From Streptomyces tardus (GTDB lineage Bacteria; Actinomycetota; Actinomycetes; Streptomycetales; Streptomycetaceae), in NCBI RefSeq assembly GCF_018101125.2, contig NZ_JAELVF020000001.1, positions 3,806,722-3,870,721 of the forward strand: a stretch of DNA of 64,000 nucleotides. The letters run 5' to 3'. Under the pieces are notes generated by a model. The model did not search any database, was not told the origin of the DNA, and saw nothing but the letters and a program-made list of their open reading frames with translations. Positions 44,758 through 52,474 of this stretch are shown here, piece after piece. Numbering within the stretch: position 1 is the first letter of the stretch; every line of letters begins with the position of its first letter. The position numbers and the translations under genes are program-made.

Positions 44758-45623
44758 CCGTACCGATGCCGCCGCGATGGCGGGGACTGCTGCTGACGGC
44801 TCCGTCCCTGGCCGTCGTCGCCTTCGCAGGCGGTGCCTTGCTGCTCGCAGCCCGCGGCAGCATTGCCGATGGCCTGGGCCGGGGCTGGAGCCTTTCCGCC
44901 TACGCGGGGCTCCTGCAAGACCCGGCCTTCGCCGATTCCCTGCTGCTCAGCCTGAAGATCGCGACGCTCAGCACCGTTGTGTCGGCTGCGCTGGCACTGG
45001 CCGTGGTGGGTGCGGTCAGTGGCTCCCGCCGCGGCCGGGCCGCCCTGGAGACCGCCGCCCGCGCCACGCTCGCCGTCCCGCACCTGCTCGCCGCCGCGGC
45101 GTTCGCACTGCTGCTCTCCGGGTCGGGAATCATCTCCCGGCTCACCCACGCCGCGGGATGGACCGACGGGCCCGCGGACTTCCCCGCACTCGTCGCCGGC
45201 TCCACCCCCAGCGCCGTTCTGCTCACCTACGTATGGAAAGAGGCCCCCTTCGTCACGATCATGCTGCTGGCCGCCTACACACCCGCCGTACGCGACCAGG
45301 AGAACGCGATACGCACCCTGGGAGCCGGACGGCTGCGCCGACTGAGGCACGTCACCCTGCCGCTGCTCGCCCCGGCTCTCACCGAGGCATGCCTGCTGGT
45401 CTTCGCGTTCACCTTCGCCGCCTACGAAACTCCAGCGCTGCTGGGAGCGACCGTCCCGCGCGCCTTGCCCGTAGAGGCCGTCGAGCTCTACCGCTCGGTG
45501 GAACTCGACGACCGGCCCGCCGCCCTGGCCCTCGCCGTCGTGATCGGCCTGGTGATCGCCCTCGCGGCCCTCGCCGCCGCGGCGATCTCCCGCCGACTGC
45601 TCCTGGCAAGGACCGGACCATGA
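44754..45623 (+). CDS. ABC transporter permease (YnjC-like, first)
   Basis: This 289-residue inner membrane permease has six or so membrane helices and the EAA loop near residues 185-205 (ENAIRTLGAGRLRRLRHVTLPLLAPA). It corresponds to one half of the fused permease YnjC of E. coli. GTG 44754 overlaps the binding-protein stop and its own stop overlaps the next permease (ATGA). Confidence 0.88.
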   Translation: MTVPMPPRWRGLLLTAPSLAVVAFAGGALLLAARGSIADGLGRGWSLSAYAGLLQDPAFADSLLLSLKIATLSTVVSAALALAVVGAVSGSRRGRAALETAARATLAVPHLLAAAAFALLLSGSGIISRLTHAAGWTDGPADFPALVAGSTPSAVLLTYVWKEAPFVTIMLLAAYTPAVRDQENAIRTLGAGRLRRLRHVTLPLLAPALTEACLLVFAFTFAAYETPALLGATVPRALPVEAVELYRSVELDDRPAALALAVVIGLVIALAALAAAAISRRLLLARTGP

Positions 45624-46462
45624 GGCGGGCCCTGCACAGCGCCGGATTCGCGCTGCTCACCCTCTGGATCGCAGCGCCCTTGCTGCCCCTGCTGATCTGG
45701 GCCTTCGCCGGGCGGTGGGTGTATCCCGCACTCGTCCCCCAGGACTTCACCCTCCGCACGTGGGACCAGGCCGCCGCCCCCCAGCAGCAGGTGATCGCCG
45801 CGACCGGCACCTCGCTGGGACTCGCGCTGACCACCGCCATGACCGCCACCGCGCTCGGGGCAATGGCCGCGCGGGGCCTGGTCCTGTACCGCCCACCGGC
45901 CGCGGGACTGGTGCGTCTGCTGCTGCTCGCCCCCGTTCTGGTCCCCCCGTTCGCACTGGCGGTCGGCGTCCAGGAAGTGTTCGTCCGGGCCGGACTCTCC
46001 GACCAGCCGGCCGGCGTCGCCCTCGTCCACCTGGTGCCCGCCCTGCCCTACACCGTCCTCGTCATGATCGGCGGCTACGCCACCTACGACGTGCGCATGG
46101 AGCAGACCGCCCGCACCCTCGGCGCGTCCCGAAGCGCCGTTCTCCGCCACGTCACCCTGCCCGCACTCGCCCCGGCCCTGCTGGCTTCGGCGACCCTGGC
46201 CTTCCTCGTCTCCTGGAGTGAGTACCTGATGACCGTGCTGGTCGGGGGCGGGGTCGTCACCACACTGCCGCTCTTGCTGTTCTCCACGGCCGCGGGCAGC
46301 GGGAACCAGGCCCTGACCGCCGTACTGGGCATCCTCACCGTCGCCCCACCCATCCTCCTTTTCGGCGTGGGTGCGGCACTGCTGCGACGTCACCGGGCAG
46401 CCTGGGCCGACGCCGAACCTGCTTCTTCCTCTTCCTCCGCCGCACCGGGAATCGAGCGCTGA
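45620..46462 (+). CDS. ABC transporter permease (YnjC-like, second)
   Basis: This 280-residue permease has the EAA loop near residues 160-185 (EQTARTLGASRSAVLRHVTLPALAP) and a Ser-rich tail (ASSSSSAAPG). Together with the first permease it would form the heterodimeric channel for the YnjB-like binding protein. The ATPase gene starts five bases after its stop. Confidence 0.88.
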   Translation: MRRALHSAGFALLTLWIAAPLLPLLIWAFAGRWVYPALVPQDFTLRTWDQAAAPQQQVIAATGTSLGLALTTAMTATALGAMAARGLVLYRPPAAGLVRLLLLAPVLVPPFALAVGVQEVFVRAGLSDQPAGVALVHLVPALPYTVLVMIGGYATYDVRMEQTARTLGASRSAVLRHVTLPALAPALLASATLAFLVSWSEYLMTVLVGGGVVTTLPLLLFSTAAGSGNQALTAVLGILTVAPPILLFGVGAALLRRHRAAWADAEPASSSSSAAPGIER

Positions 46463-46467
46463 CCGTC

Positions 46468-47532
46468 ATGCCCTTCTTGTCCTCCACTCCCGCCCCCGGC
46501 CTGCGCCTGGAGCGGATCACCGTCACCTATCCGGGGCACCGCGAGCCCGTCCTGGACGGACTCGACCTCGATGTGGACGACGGCCGGCTGCTGGCCCTGC
46601 TCGGCCCCTCCGGCTGCGGCAAGACCACCACCGTGCAGGTCGCCTCCGGGCTCCTCACGCCCGGCCGGGGCGCCGTCTACCTCCGTGGCACCGAGGTGAC
46701 CCGGGTCCCGCCGGAACACCGCGGTGCTGCGGTGGTCTTCCAGCAGCCCATGCTGCTGCCGCACCGCACGGCGCTGGACAACGTGGCCTTCCCCGCCCGC
46801 ATGCGGGGCCGCTCCAACCGCGACGCCCGCACCAGCGCCCTCGCACACCTGGAGCGCGTTGGCCTCGGCGCACTCGCAGCCCGCTACCCCCGCCAGCTCT
46901 CCGGGGGCCAGGCCCAGCGCGTCGCCCTCGCCCGGGCACTGGCCGCCGAACCGGCCGTGCTGCTCCTCGACGAACCGTTCAGCGCCCTTGACCCGAGCCT
47001 GCGGCACACCATGCGCGACCTGCTCACCACGGTCCAGCGAGAACTCGCGGTGACCACCGTCCTGGTCACCCACGACCAGACGGAAGCCGCTGCCGTCGCC
47101 GACACCGTCGCCCTGCTCGACCGGGGCGGTCTCCTTCAGCAAGCTCAGCCCGCCGACCTCTATGCCCGCCCGGCCTCCCTGGCCGTGGCCCGCTTCCTCG
47201 GCTGCCCCACCGCGCTCCCCGGTCACGTCACGCCGCATGGACGTTTTGCATGTCCTCTGGGAGAACTGGACCTGCCCGACGCCGTCGCCCACCGCGGCCC
47301 CGGTCACCTGGTGATCCGCCCCGAGGCCGTCCAGCTCGGCACCGGACCGGACACCGTGGCCGCCGTGGTGCACAGCGTGCGCCCGGAAGGCGCCTTCACC
47401 GCTCTCGTCGCCGACACGGCCGCCGGCCCCGTACACGTACTTCTTCCGCCCGGCACGCCACCTGCCCCGTCGGAGCATGTCTGGCTGCACCTGCCCGTCG
47501 CGCATCGCTGGGTGGTGCCGCGAGCGGGCTGA
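46468..47532 (+). CDS. ABC transporter ATP-binding protein (YnjD/PotA-like)
   Basis: This 354-residue ATPase has Walker A GPSGCGKTTT near residues 50-59, signature LSGGQAQR near 145 and Walker B VLLLDEPFSALD near 165. A C-terminal OB-like TOBE region (about 240-354) is of the kind seen in PotA/MalK-type importers. It completes the YnjB-C-C-D importer. The extra C-terminal domain distinguishes it from short YnjD proteins. Confidence 0.9.
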   Translation: MPFLSSTPAPGLRLERITVTYPGHREPVLDGLDLDVDDGRLLALLGPSGCGKTTTVQVASGLLTPGRGAVYLRGTEVTRVPPEHRGAAVVFQQPMLLPHRTALDNVAFPARMRGRSNRDARTSALAHLERVGLGALAARYPRQLSGGQAQRVALARALAAEPAVLLLDEPFSALDPSLRHTMRDLLTTVQRELAVTTVLVTHDQTEAAAVADTVALLDRGGLLQQAQPADLYARPASLAVARFLGCPTALPGHVTPHGRFACPLGELDLPDAVAHRGPGHLVIRPEAVQLGTGPDTVAAVVHSVRPEGAFTALVADTAAGPVHVLLPPGTPPAPSEHVWLHLPVAHRWVVPRAG

Positions 47533-47649
47533 GCGCTGTTCCGGTCGTGCTCCGGCAGAGAGGGAATGACGACGGCCGCGCAGCGGGTTTCCGTCGCGGC
47601 CCGGCGAAGCGCCGACTCGCGCACGGCAACTCACTCATCAGGGAGAGAC

Positions 47650-48729
47650 ATGGCGACGACCGATGTATCCACAGACCAGCAGGCAGCCGAGGCGTCCGTT
47701 GCGCAATCGGTCAGGGACTACTACGGGAAGGTCCTCGCCTCCTCCGCCGACCTGAAGACAACGGCCTGCTGTACGGACGTGGCACCGCCGCCCCATATCG
47801 CCGCGGCGCTCGCCGAGGTCCACGACGAGGTCATGGAGCGCTTCTACGGCTGCGGTTCACCCATCCCGCCCGCTCTGGAAGGAGCCACCGTGCTCGATCT
47901 GGGCTCCGGCAGTGGCCGGGACGTCTACGTGCTCTCCCAACTGGTCGGCCCCACGGGCCGTGTGATCGGCGTCGACATGACCGAGGAACAACTCGCCGTC
48001 GCCCGCCGCCACCAGGACTGGCACGCCGAACGGTTCGGCCACGCCAACACCGACTTCCGGCACGGCTACATCGAGGACCTGGCCGGGGCAGGAATCCCGG
48101 ACGCCTCCGTGGACGTCGTGGTCTCCAACTGCGTGGTGAACCTCTCCCCGGACAAGCCGCGCGTCCTGTCCGAGATCTTCCGCGTCCTCAAACCCGGCGG
48201 TGAGCTGTACTTCTCCGACATCTTCTCCGACCGGCGCCTGCCCGCCTCACTGCTCGACGACCCGGTCCTGGTCGGCGAATGCCTCGCCGGCGCCCTGTAC
48301 ACGGAGGACTTCCGCCGTGCTCTGGAAAGCGCCGGCTGCCCGGACGCCCGTACCGTGGCTGCCTCCCCGGTGACGATCAGTGACCCGGACATCGAGCGGA
48401 AGATCGGCTTCGCCGCCTTCACCTCCCGCACCATCCGCGCCTTCAAGCTCCCGCTGGAGGACCGCTGCGAGGACTACGGCCAGGTCGCCGTCTACCACGG
48501 CACCATCGCCGAGCACCCGCGCGCCTTCGATCTCGACGACCACCACCGCTTCCACACCGGCAAACCGGCGCTCGTCTGCGGCAACACCGCCGACATGCTT
48601 GCCGCCACCCGCTACGCCGCCCACTTCGCCGTCACCGGTGACAAGAGCCAGCACTTCGGCCTGTTCCCCTGCACCCCCGCAGAGGGAGCAGCCGCGCCGG
48701 GCCCGGGCGCCGCGCCCGGCTGCTGCTGA
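47650..48729 (+). CDS. arsM: Arsenite S-adenosylmethionine methyltransferase ArsM
   Basis: This 359-residue cytoplasmic enzyme methylates As(III) to mono-, di- and trimethyl forms. The SAM site is VLDLGSGSGRDVYVLSQLVG. Four cysteines C40, C68, C161 and C211 reproduce the spacings of the algal ArsM cysteines (28 and 50 residues within the pairs). They sit in TTACCTD, YGCGS, VSNCVVNL and VGECLAGA. It ends in a CC tail. GGGAGA precedes ATG 47650. It lies 117 bases after the transporter operon. No ars operon repressor or efflux gene accompanies it, which points to biosynthesis rather than simple detoxification. Confidence 0.94.
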   Translation: MATTDVSTDQQAAEASVAQSVRDYYGKVLASSADLKTTACCTDVAPPPHIAAALAEVHDEVMERFYGCGSPIPPALEGATVLDLGSGSGRDVYVLSQLVGPTGRVIGVDMTEEQLAVARRHQDWHAERFGHANTDFRHGYIEDLAGAGIPDASVDVVVSNCVVNLSPDKPRVLSEIFRVLKPGGELYFSDIFSDRRLPASLLDDPVLVGECLAGALYTEDFRRALESAGCPDARTVAASPVTISDPDIERKIGFAAFTSRTIRAFKLPLEDRCEDYGQVAVYHGTIAEHPRAFDLDDHHRFHTGKPALVCGNTADMLAATRYAAHFAVTGDKSQHFGLFPCTPAEGAAAPGPGAAPGCC

Positions 48730-48736
48730 TCATCCG

Positions 48737-48767
48737 GACCGCGGGCGGGCCGGGGCTGCCCGCGGTC
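48737..48767 (+). terminator. Terminator after arsM
   Basis: GACCGCGGGC and GCCCGCGGTC form a perfect 10-bp stem with an 11-base loop, seven bases after the arsM stop. Confidence 0.75.
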
Positions 48768-48791
48768 TGACGGGCTGGGGACCGGCGGGCG

Positions 48792-49103
48792 TCAACCGCT
48801 GGGCCGGTCCCGGCCCGTCGGCGCGCTGAGGTCTTGAGCGAAGCGCCGTACCCGGGCCGACGCGAGGGAAGGGGGCGTCCGCTGGGGACTGTGCCGGAGC
48901 GACGCCTTGATCAGCCGCAGAAGCTGCAGACTGCCGCTGCAGGCCCAGCAGCAGGCGATGTGAGCAGCCACCTGCATACGGTGCGCACCGGTGAGCTGCC
49001 CGTCGGCGTACGCCTCCACCTAGCCGCGCAGCCGCATATGCCGGATCTTCTCCCGGCACTCGGCCCACACTCGCCCTGGCCCGGGAACGCGCTGCTTTTT
49101 CAT
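48792..49103 (-). pseudogene. Zinc-finger anti-sigma-like gene with in-frame TAG
   Basis: The 103-codon frame from ATG 49103 encodes a putative zf-HC2 fold: WAECREKIRHMRLRG, then YADGQLTGAHRMQVAAHIACCWACSGSL with the H-X3-C-X2-C metal motif. Codon 28 is TAG (49020-49022) exactly where relatives have the start of the conserved helix. The downstream part alone lacks the N-terminal residues of the fold. The gene is divergent from an ECF sigma gene that already has its own anti-sigma partner. It is a pseudogene, or a readthrough case. Confidence 0.65.
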
Positions 49104-49257
49104 GCAGCGGAAACCCCTCCAGTCGTACGCGGCATTCCAGCCTGCGCAGGGCTCCTCGCCCGGCCGTGCGGTCCGCAGCGGCCTCGGAGCGGAGCGCAGA
49201 CCACAAGAAGAAGGAAGAAGATGGAATGCGGGTCCAGGTAGAAGGGGTTTCCGCCGT

Positions 49258-49827
49258 GTGGAAGACCAAGTGACAGCGCCACCGGATCCTGCGGACCCGC
49301 AGGGCCAGGCGTTCGCCGCCTATGTGCTGCCGGAGGTGGAGGTGCTGCTGCGGGTGGCGATGACGCTGACCGCGCAGCCGGCAGACGCAGAGGATCTCGT
49401 GCAGGACACCTTGCTGCGCGCCTACCGGGCCATCGACGGTTTCGACGGGAAACATCCGCGCGCGTGGCTGCTGACGATCATGCGGCGGGCGGAGATCAAC
49501 CGGCACCGCCGCCGCCGTCCGCACCTCCTGGACGATCCGGACGCCGATCTGGACCGGCTCAGCTCCACGGGCCCGAGCGGATCGGCGGAAGAGATCGTGG
49601 TGGGTGAGGCGTTCGACGAGGTGGTGGACGAGGCCCTGGGCGCGCTGCCGGACAAGCACCGTCAGGTGGTGCAGCTGGTGGACATCGACGGCCTCACCTA
49701 CGCGGAGGCCGCCCACCTGCTGGATGTCCCCGAGGGGACCGTGATGAGCCGGCTGCACCGGGCGCGCAAACGGATACGGGCGCGACTGGCCACAGCAGGA
49801 CTGGCACCGAAGCGAGGTGTGATGTGA
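49258..49827 (+). CDS. ECF-type RNA polymerase sigma factor
   Basis: This 189-residue sigma-70-family factor has region 2 with AEDLVQDTLLRAYRAIDGFDG and PRAWLLTIMRRAEINRHRRR. Region 4 carries LPDKHRQVVQLVDIDGLTYAEAAHLLDVPEGTVMSRLHRARKRIRARL. GAAGGGG at 49241-49247 supports GTG 49258. The anti-sigma gene overlaps its stop (GTGA). It could drive a redox- or metal-stress regulon including island genes. Confidence 0.92.
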   Translation: MEDQVTAPPDPADPQGQAFAAYVLPEVEVLLRVAMTLTAQPADAEDLVQDTLLRAYRAIDGFDGKHPRAWLLTIMRRAEINRHRRRRPHLLDDPDADLDRLSSTGPSGSAEEIVVGEAFDEVVDEALGALPDKHRQVVQLVDIDGLTYAEAAHLLDVPEGTVMSRLHRARKRIRARLATAGLAPKRGVM

Positions 49828-50147
49828 ACAAGCGTCCATGGTGGCGGCGTGCAGCGGCGGAGCGCCGGATGAACTGCATGCAGGTCGGGCGCGTGCTGCA
49901 GTCCTACCTCGATGGCGAAACGGACGAGGTCACCGCACGCCGGGTCGCGGCCCATCTGGAGGACTGTCGGCGCTGCGGCCTGGAGGCGTCCGTCTACCGG
50001 GAGCTCCACGATGCGCTGGCCCGCCGGGCGGAACCGGACGGTGGAGCGGTGGAGCGGCTGCGGGCATTCGGCGCTTCGCTCATGAGCGACCCGCCGGCCG
50101 GGGACGACGACGCGGAACATGGCACGACGCCCCCGGCGGGCGCCTAG
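49824..50147 (+). CDS. Zinc-finger (zf-HC2) anti-sigma factor
   Basis: This 107-residue soluble protein has MNCMQVGRVLQSYLDGETDE and the zinc motif VAAHLEDCRRCGLE (H-X3-C-X2-C), which defines ZAS-type anti-sigma factors. These often lose zinc on thiol oxidation and then release their sigma partner. It starts with GTG overlapping the sigma stop. It has no membrane segment, so a cytoplasmic redox signal is likely. Confidence 0.9.
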   Translation: MNKRPWWRRAAAERRMNCMQVGRVLQSYLDGETDEVTARRVAAHLEDCRRCGLEASVYRELHDALARRAEPDGGAVERLRAFGASLMSDPPAGDDDAEHGTTPPAGA

Positions 50148-50176
50148 AGATCCCTCTTCGCGGAGAGGGAGATCTC
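50146..50176. terminator. Convergent terminator after the anti-sigma gene
   Basis: GAGATCCCTCT and AGAGGGAGATCTC form a stem with a small bulge. It lies between two convergent stops (50147 plus and 50175 minus). Confidence 0.6.
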
Positions 50177-50417
50177 AGAGAAGCCAGCTGAGCAGGCCCA
50201 GGCCGCCACCGTAGTAGCCCCCGTACGGGTACGCGCTGTGCCCGTCACAGTCGCGGTCGTAGCGGTCTTGGCCCCGGTGGTCCGAGGTCACCGCAGCGGC
50301 CGAAGCCCCATGCTGCGGGGCAGCGGACGAGGTGCCGGGCGCGCCGATGACGGCGCCGGCGGCCAGCAGGGTGGCGGCGGTGCCGAAGGTGGCCCGGAGC
50401 AGAAGACGGTTTCGCAT
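50175..50417 (-). CDS. Small secreted protein, Gly/Tyr-rich
   Basis: This 80-residue protein has a clear signal peptide (MRNRLLLRATFGTAATLLAA...SSAAP, cleavage near residue 33). The mature part is short with RYDRDCDGHSAYPYGGYYGGG and a hydrophobic end. AAGGAGG precedes ATG 50417. The family is not recognised. It resembles the many small exported proteins of Streptomyces. Confidence 0.65.
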   Translation of the reverse strand: MRNRLLLRATFGTAATLLAAGAVIGAPGTSSAAPQHGASAAAVTSDHRGQDRYDRDCDGHSAYPYGGYYGGGLGLLSWLL

Positions 50418-50545
50418 AAGGGATGCCTCCTTGGACAGTGCGGGGCGGCGGCTGCCGCCCTGTACTGCCACCTGTACGTTCCGCGACCGGCGCCCAACCG
50501 CTGAACCCGCCAGACAAGCGAAGGCATGGTCAGGGAGGTGACACA

Positions 50546-51253
50546 TTGGATGCGAGCACACGCCGCGGAATGACCGTCGTGGGCCCCGCGGCACAGCGGG
50601 CGGCTGCCTGGATCGCGGGATGCATGAGAAGCTTTCTGCCGCCCGGCCACATCGATGCCCTGAAACTCGCCGATCGACTGGAACACCGTCAACTCCGGCA
50701 AGGACAGATCATCTTCACGCAGGGAACGCATCCCGACGGAGTATGGATGGTACGCAGCGGGGAACTGGAACTTGTCGCGGGCAGGGGACAGGACCGGGTG
50801 GTGGTCGGGACGCTGCAGCCCTGTGGCATCGCCGGAGACGTGCCGCTTCTCCTGGGCAAACCGGCGGTCTGCACGGTGCGGGCACGTACCGATGTGCAGA
50901 GCAGCTTTCTGAGCGCGGCGGGATTCCTCGCCACGCTGGACGCCAGTCCCGCACTGACCCGGGCCTGGCTGACCGCACTCGCCCACCGGCACCTGCGAGC
51001 GCAAGAGGCGCAGGTACGGACGCTGCACGGCAGTGCGGAGAGCCGTGCCGCCTGGCTGCTGCTGCGTGAGGCCCGCGACAGTGCGGTCACCTGCTCCCAA
51101 GGCACCCTGGCAGCGATGCTGGGAATGCGTCGACAGACGATGAACCGGGTGATCAAGGACTTCGAGCGCCAGGGCCTGCTGCGGGTGGGCTACTGCCGTC
51201 TCGAACTCCTGGCCGTCGACCGCCTCCGTCAGCGCGCGCAGGACCGCGCTTGA
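50546..51253 (+). CDS. Crp/Fnr family regulator
   Basis: This 235-residue protein has a cNMP-binding-like barrel (IIFTQGTHPDGVWMVRSGELEL, GIAGDVPLLLGKPA) and a winged helix (TCSQGTLAAMLGMRRQTMNRVIKDFERQGLLRV in two parts). TTG 50546 is chosen because GGGAGG stands eight bases before it. ATG 50570 in the same frame has no good site. Two cysteines (C26 region and GIAGDV-preceding PCG) are not arranged as in Fnr. It is the second Crp-type gene of the island. Confidence 0.82.
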   Translation: MDASTRRGMTVVGPAAQRAAAWIAGCMRSFLPPGHIDALKLADRLEHRQLRQGQIIFTQGTHPDGVWMVRSGELELVAGRGQDRVVVGTLQPCGIAGDVPLLLGKPAVCTVRARTDVQSSFLSAAGFLATLDASPALTRAWLTALAHRHLRAQEAQVRTLHGSAESRAAWLLLREARDSAVTCSQGTLAAMLGMRRQTMNRVIKDFERQGLLRVGYCRLELLAVDRLRQRAQDRA

Positions 51254-51382
51254 GAGCCATCAAGGCTATTGAGTCCTCCGGAAGGCGGTGCCAGAGGAGT
51301 CGGTGACCCGCCCCGCGCTTACGGTCGGTGCGGGGCACCGCAGGGCTCCGTCGAGACAAGTGGCTGTTCGTACGCCGAGCTG

Positions 51383-52072
51383 ATGGAGGACACCGTGCCG
51401 CGCCAGAACGCACCCCTGCTCGTATTCGACGTCAACGAGACCCTCAGCGACATGAGCCCGCTGCAGAGCCGATTTGCGGAGATCGGCGCCCCGCCTCACT
51501 TGTTCCACCTCTGGTTCGCAGGCGTGCTGCGTGATGGCTTCGCACTCACTGCTGCGGGTTCCTTTTCAGATTTCTCAGCCGTGGCCCGAGAGGGAATGCG
51601 GGCGTTGCTGTCCAGTGCGCCCGAGTGGTCCGGCGATATCGAACAAGCGGCCGTACATGTGGTGGACGGGTTCTCGCACCTGGAGGTGCATCCTGATGTT
51701 CCGGACGGCGTCCGCGCTCTTCGCGAACGGGGGTTCCGACTGGTGACCATGACCAACGGCAGTTCGGACCTTAGCAAGCGGCTCCTCGGCCGAGCCGGGC
51801 TCGCGGACTGCTTTGAGAGCCATCTGGACGCGAGCGGGCCACAGCGCTGGAAACCGGCCCAGGCCGCCTACCAGTACGTCGTGGAGCAGGTCGGCGTACG
51901 TCTGGATGAGGCGGTGCTGGTGGCAGTGCACCCGTGGGATGTCGACGGTGCGCAGCGTGCTGGACTCGGCGGCGCATGGCTGCGGCGGGACGCAGCGGAT
52001 TACCCGCAGGTCATGCTGCCTCCCACCTACACGGTAGGCAATCTCCGTGAACTTGCGGAAACCCTCGCGTAG
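51383..52072 (+). CDS. HAD family hydrolase (haloacid dehalogenase type II)
   Basis: This protein of about 229 residues has HAD motif I in LVFDVNETLSDM (nucleophile Asp), motif II in VTMTNGSSDLS, motif III Lys in QRWKPAQAAY and motif IV in VAVHPWDVDGAQRAG. These are close to 2-haloacid dehalogenases. ATG 51383 is used. GTG 51395 with GGAGG just upstream is also possible and would start at the conserved block. Its role in the island is unclear. Phosphatase activity is as likely as dehalogenation. Confidence 0.85.
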   Translation: MEDTVPRQNAPLLVFDVNETLSDMSPLQSRFAEIGAPPHLFHLWFAGVLRDGFALTAAGSFSDFSAVAREGMRALLSSAPEWSGDIEQAAVHVVDGFSHLEVHPDVPDGVRALRERGFRLVTMTNGSSDLSKRLLGRAGLADCFESHLDASGPQRWKPAQAAYQYVVEQVGVRLDEAVLVAVHPWDVDGAQRAGLGGAWLRRDAADYPQVMLPPTYTVGNLRELAETLA

Positions 52073-52474
52073 GCCCGCCCCAGACCCGTTGTTCGCCTCC
52101 GGTGTGGAGCGCATTTTCCGTCCCCACGGCCTGGAAACGGCGTGCTCCTGAGCCGCCGGGCGCCAATGGAAGCCTGTTTGGCACGAAGCGGGTTTCCCCA
52201 GTGTCGGATGACGGATTTCCGGCTCTGGGAAATGGAGAATGAGTACACAGAGTTCGCGGTGGGGTCGGCACTGCTTGCCGGCCATGCGACCTACGGCGTG
52301 GTGGCCGCCCTGGTCTGCGTGGCAGTGCTGTAGACACTGCCCATGACGTCGAGGTCACAGGGATGTTGCCATGAGTGCTGAGGAGTTGCCCCCCCCCGAG
52401 GGGCGGCTCGGTGCGCGCGGGTATGCCGTTTCCGTCAGCGGAGTTGTCCGGTCCGAATGGAGGGTAGCTGAGTG
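52073..52474. other. Intergenic stretch with only doubtful small frames
   Basis: Two small frames stand out. One is a 41-codon frame (52208-52333) ending in a hydrophobic helix. The other is a 34-codon frame (52371-52475) containing a run of nine Cs and ending in TGATG over the next start. Neither has a good ribosome site. GGAGGG at 52460-52465 serves the GH15 gene directly. Confidence 0.4.

Noticed and set aside
32553..48729. Simple arsenic-resistance operon
   Set aside because: No ArsR repressor next to arsM, no arsenate reductase and no Acr3/ArsB pump. The gene set is that of a biosynthetic locus.
52208..52333. 41-codon frame ending in a hydrophobic helix
   Set aside because: No ribosome site, no recognisable family and ordinary base composition. 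A small membrane peptide cannot be excluded.
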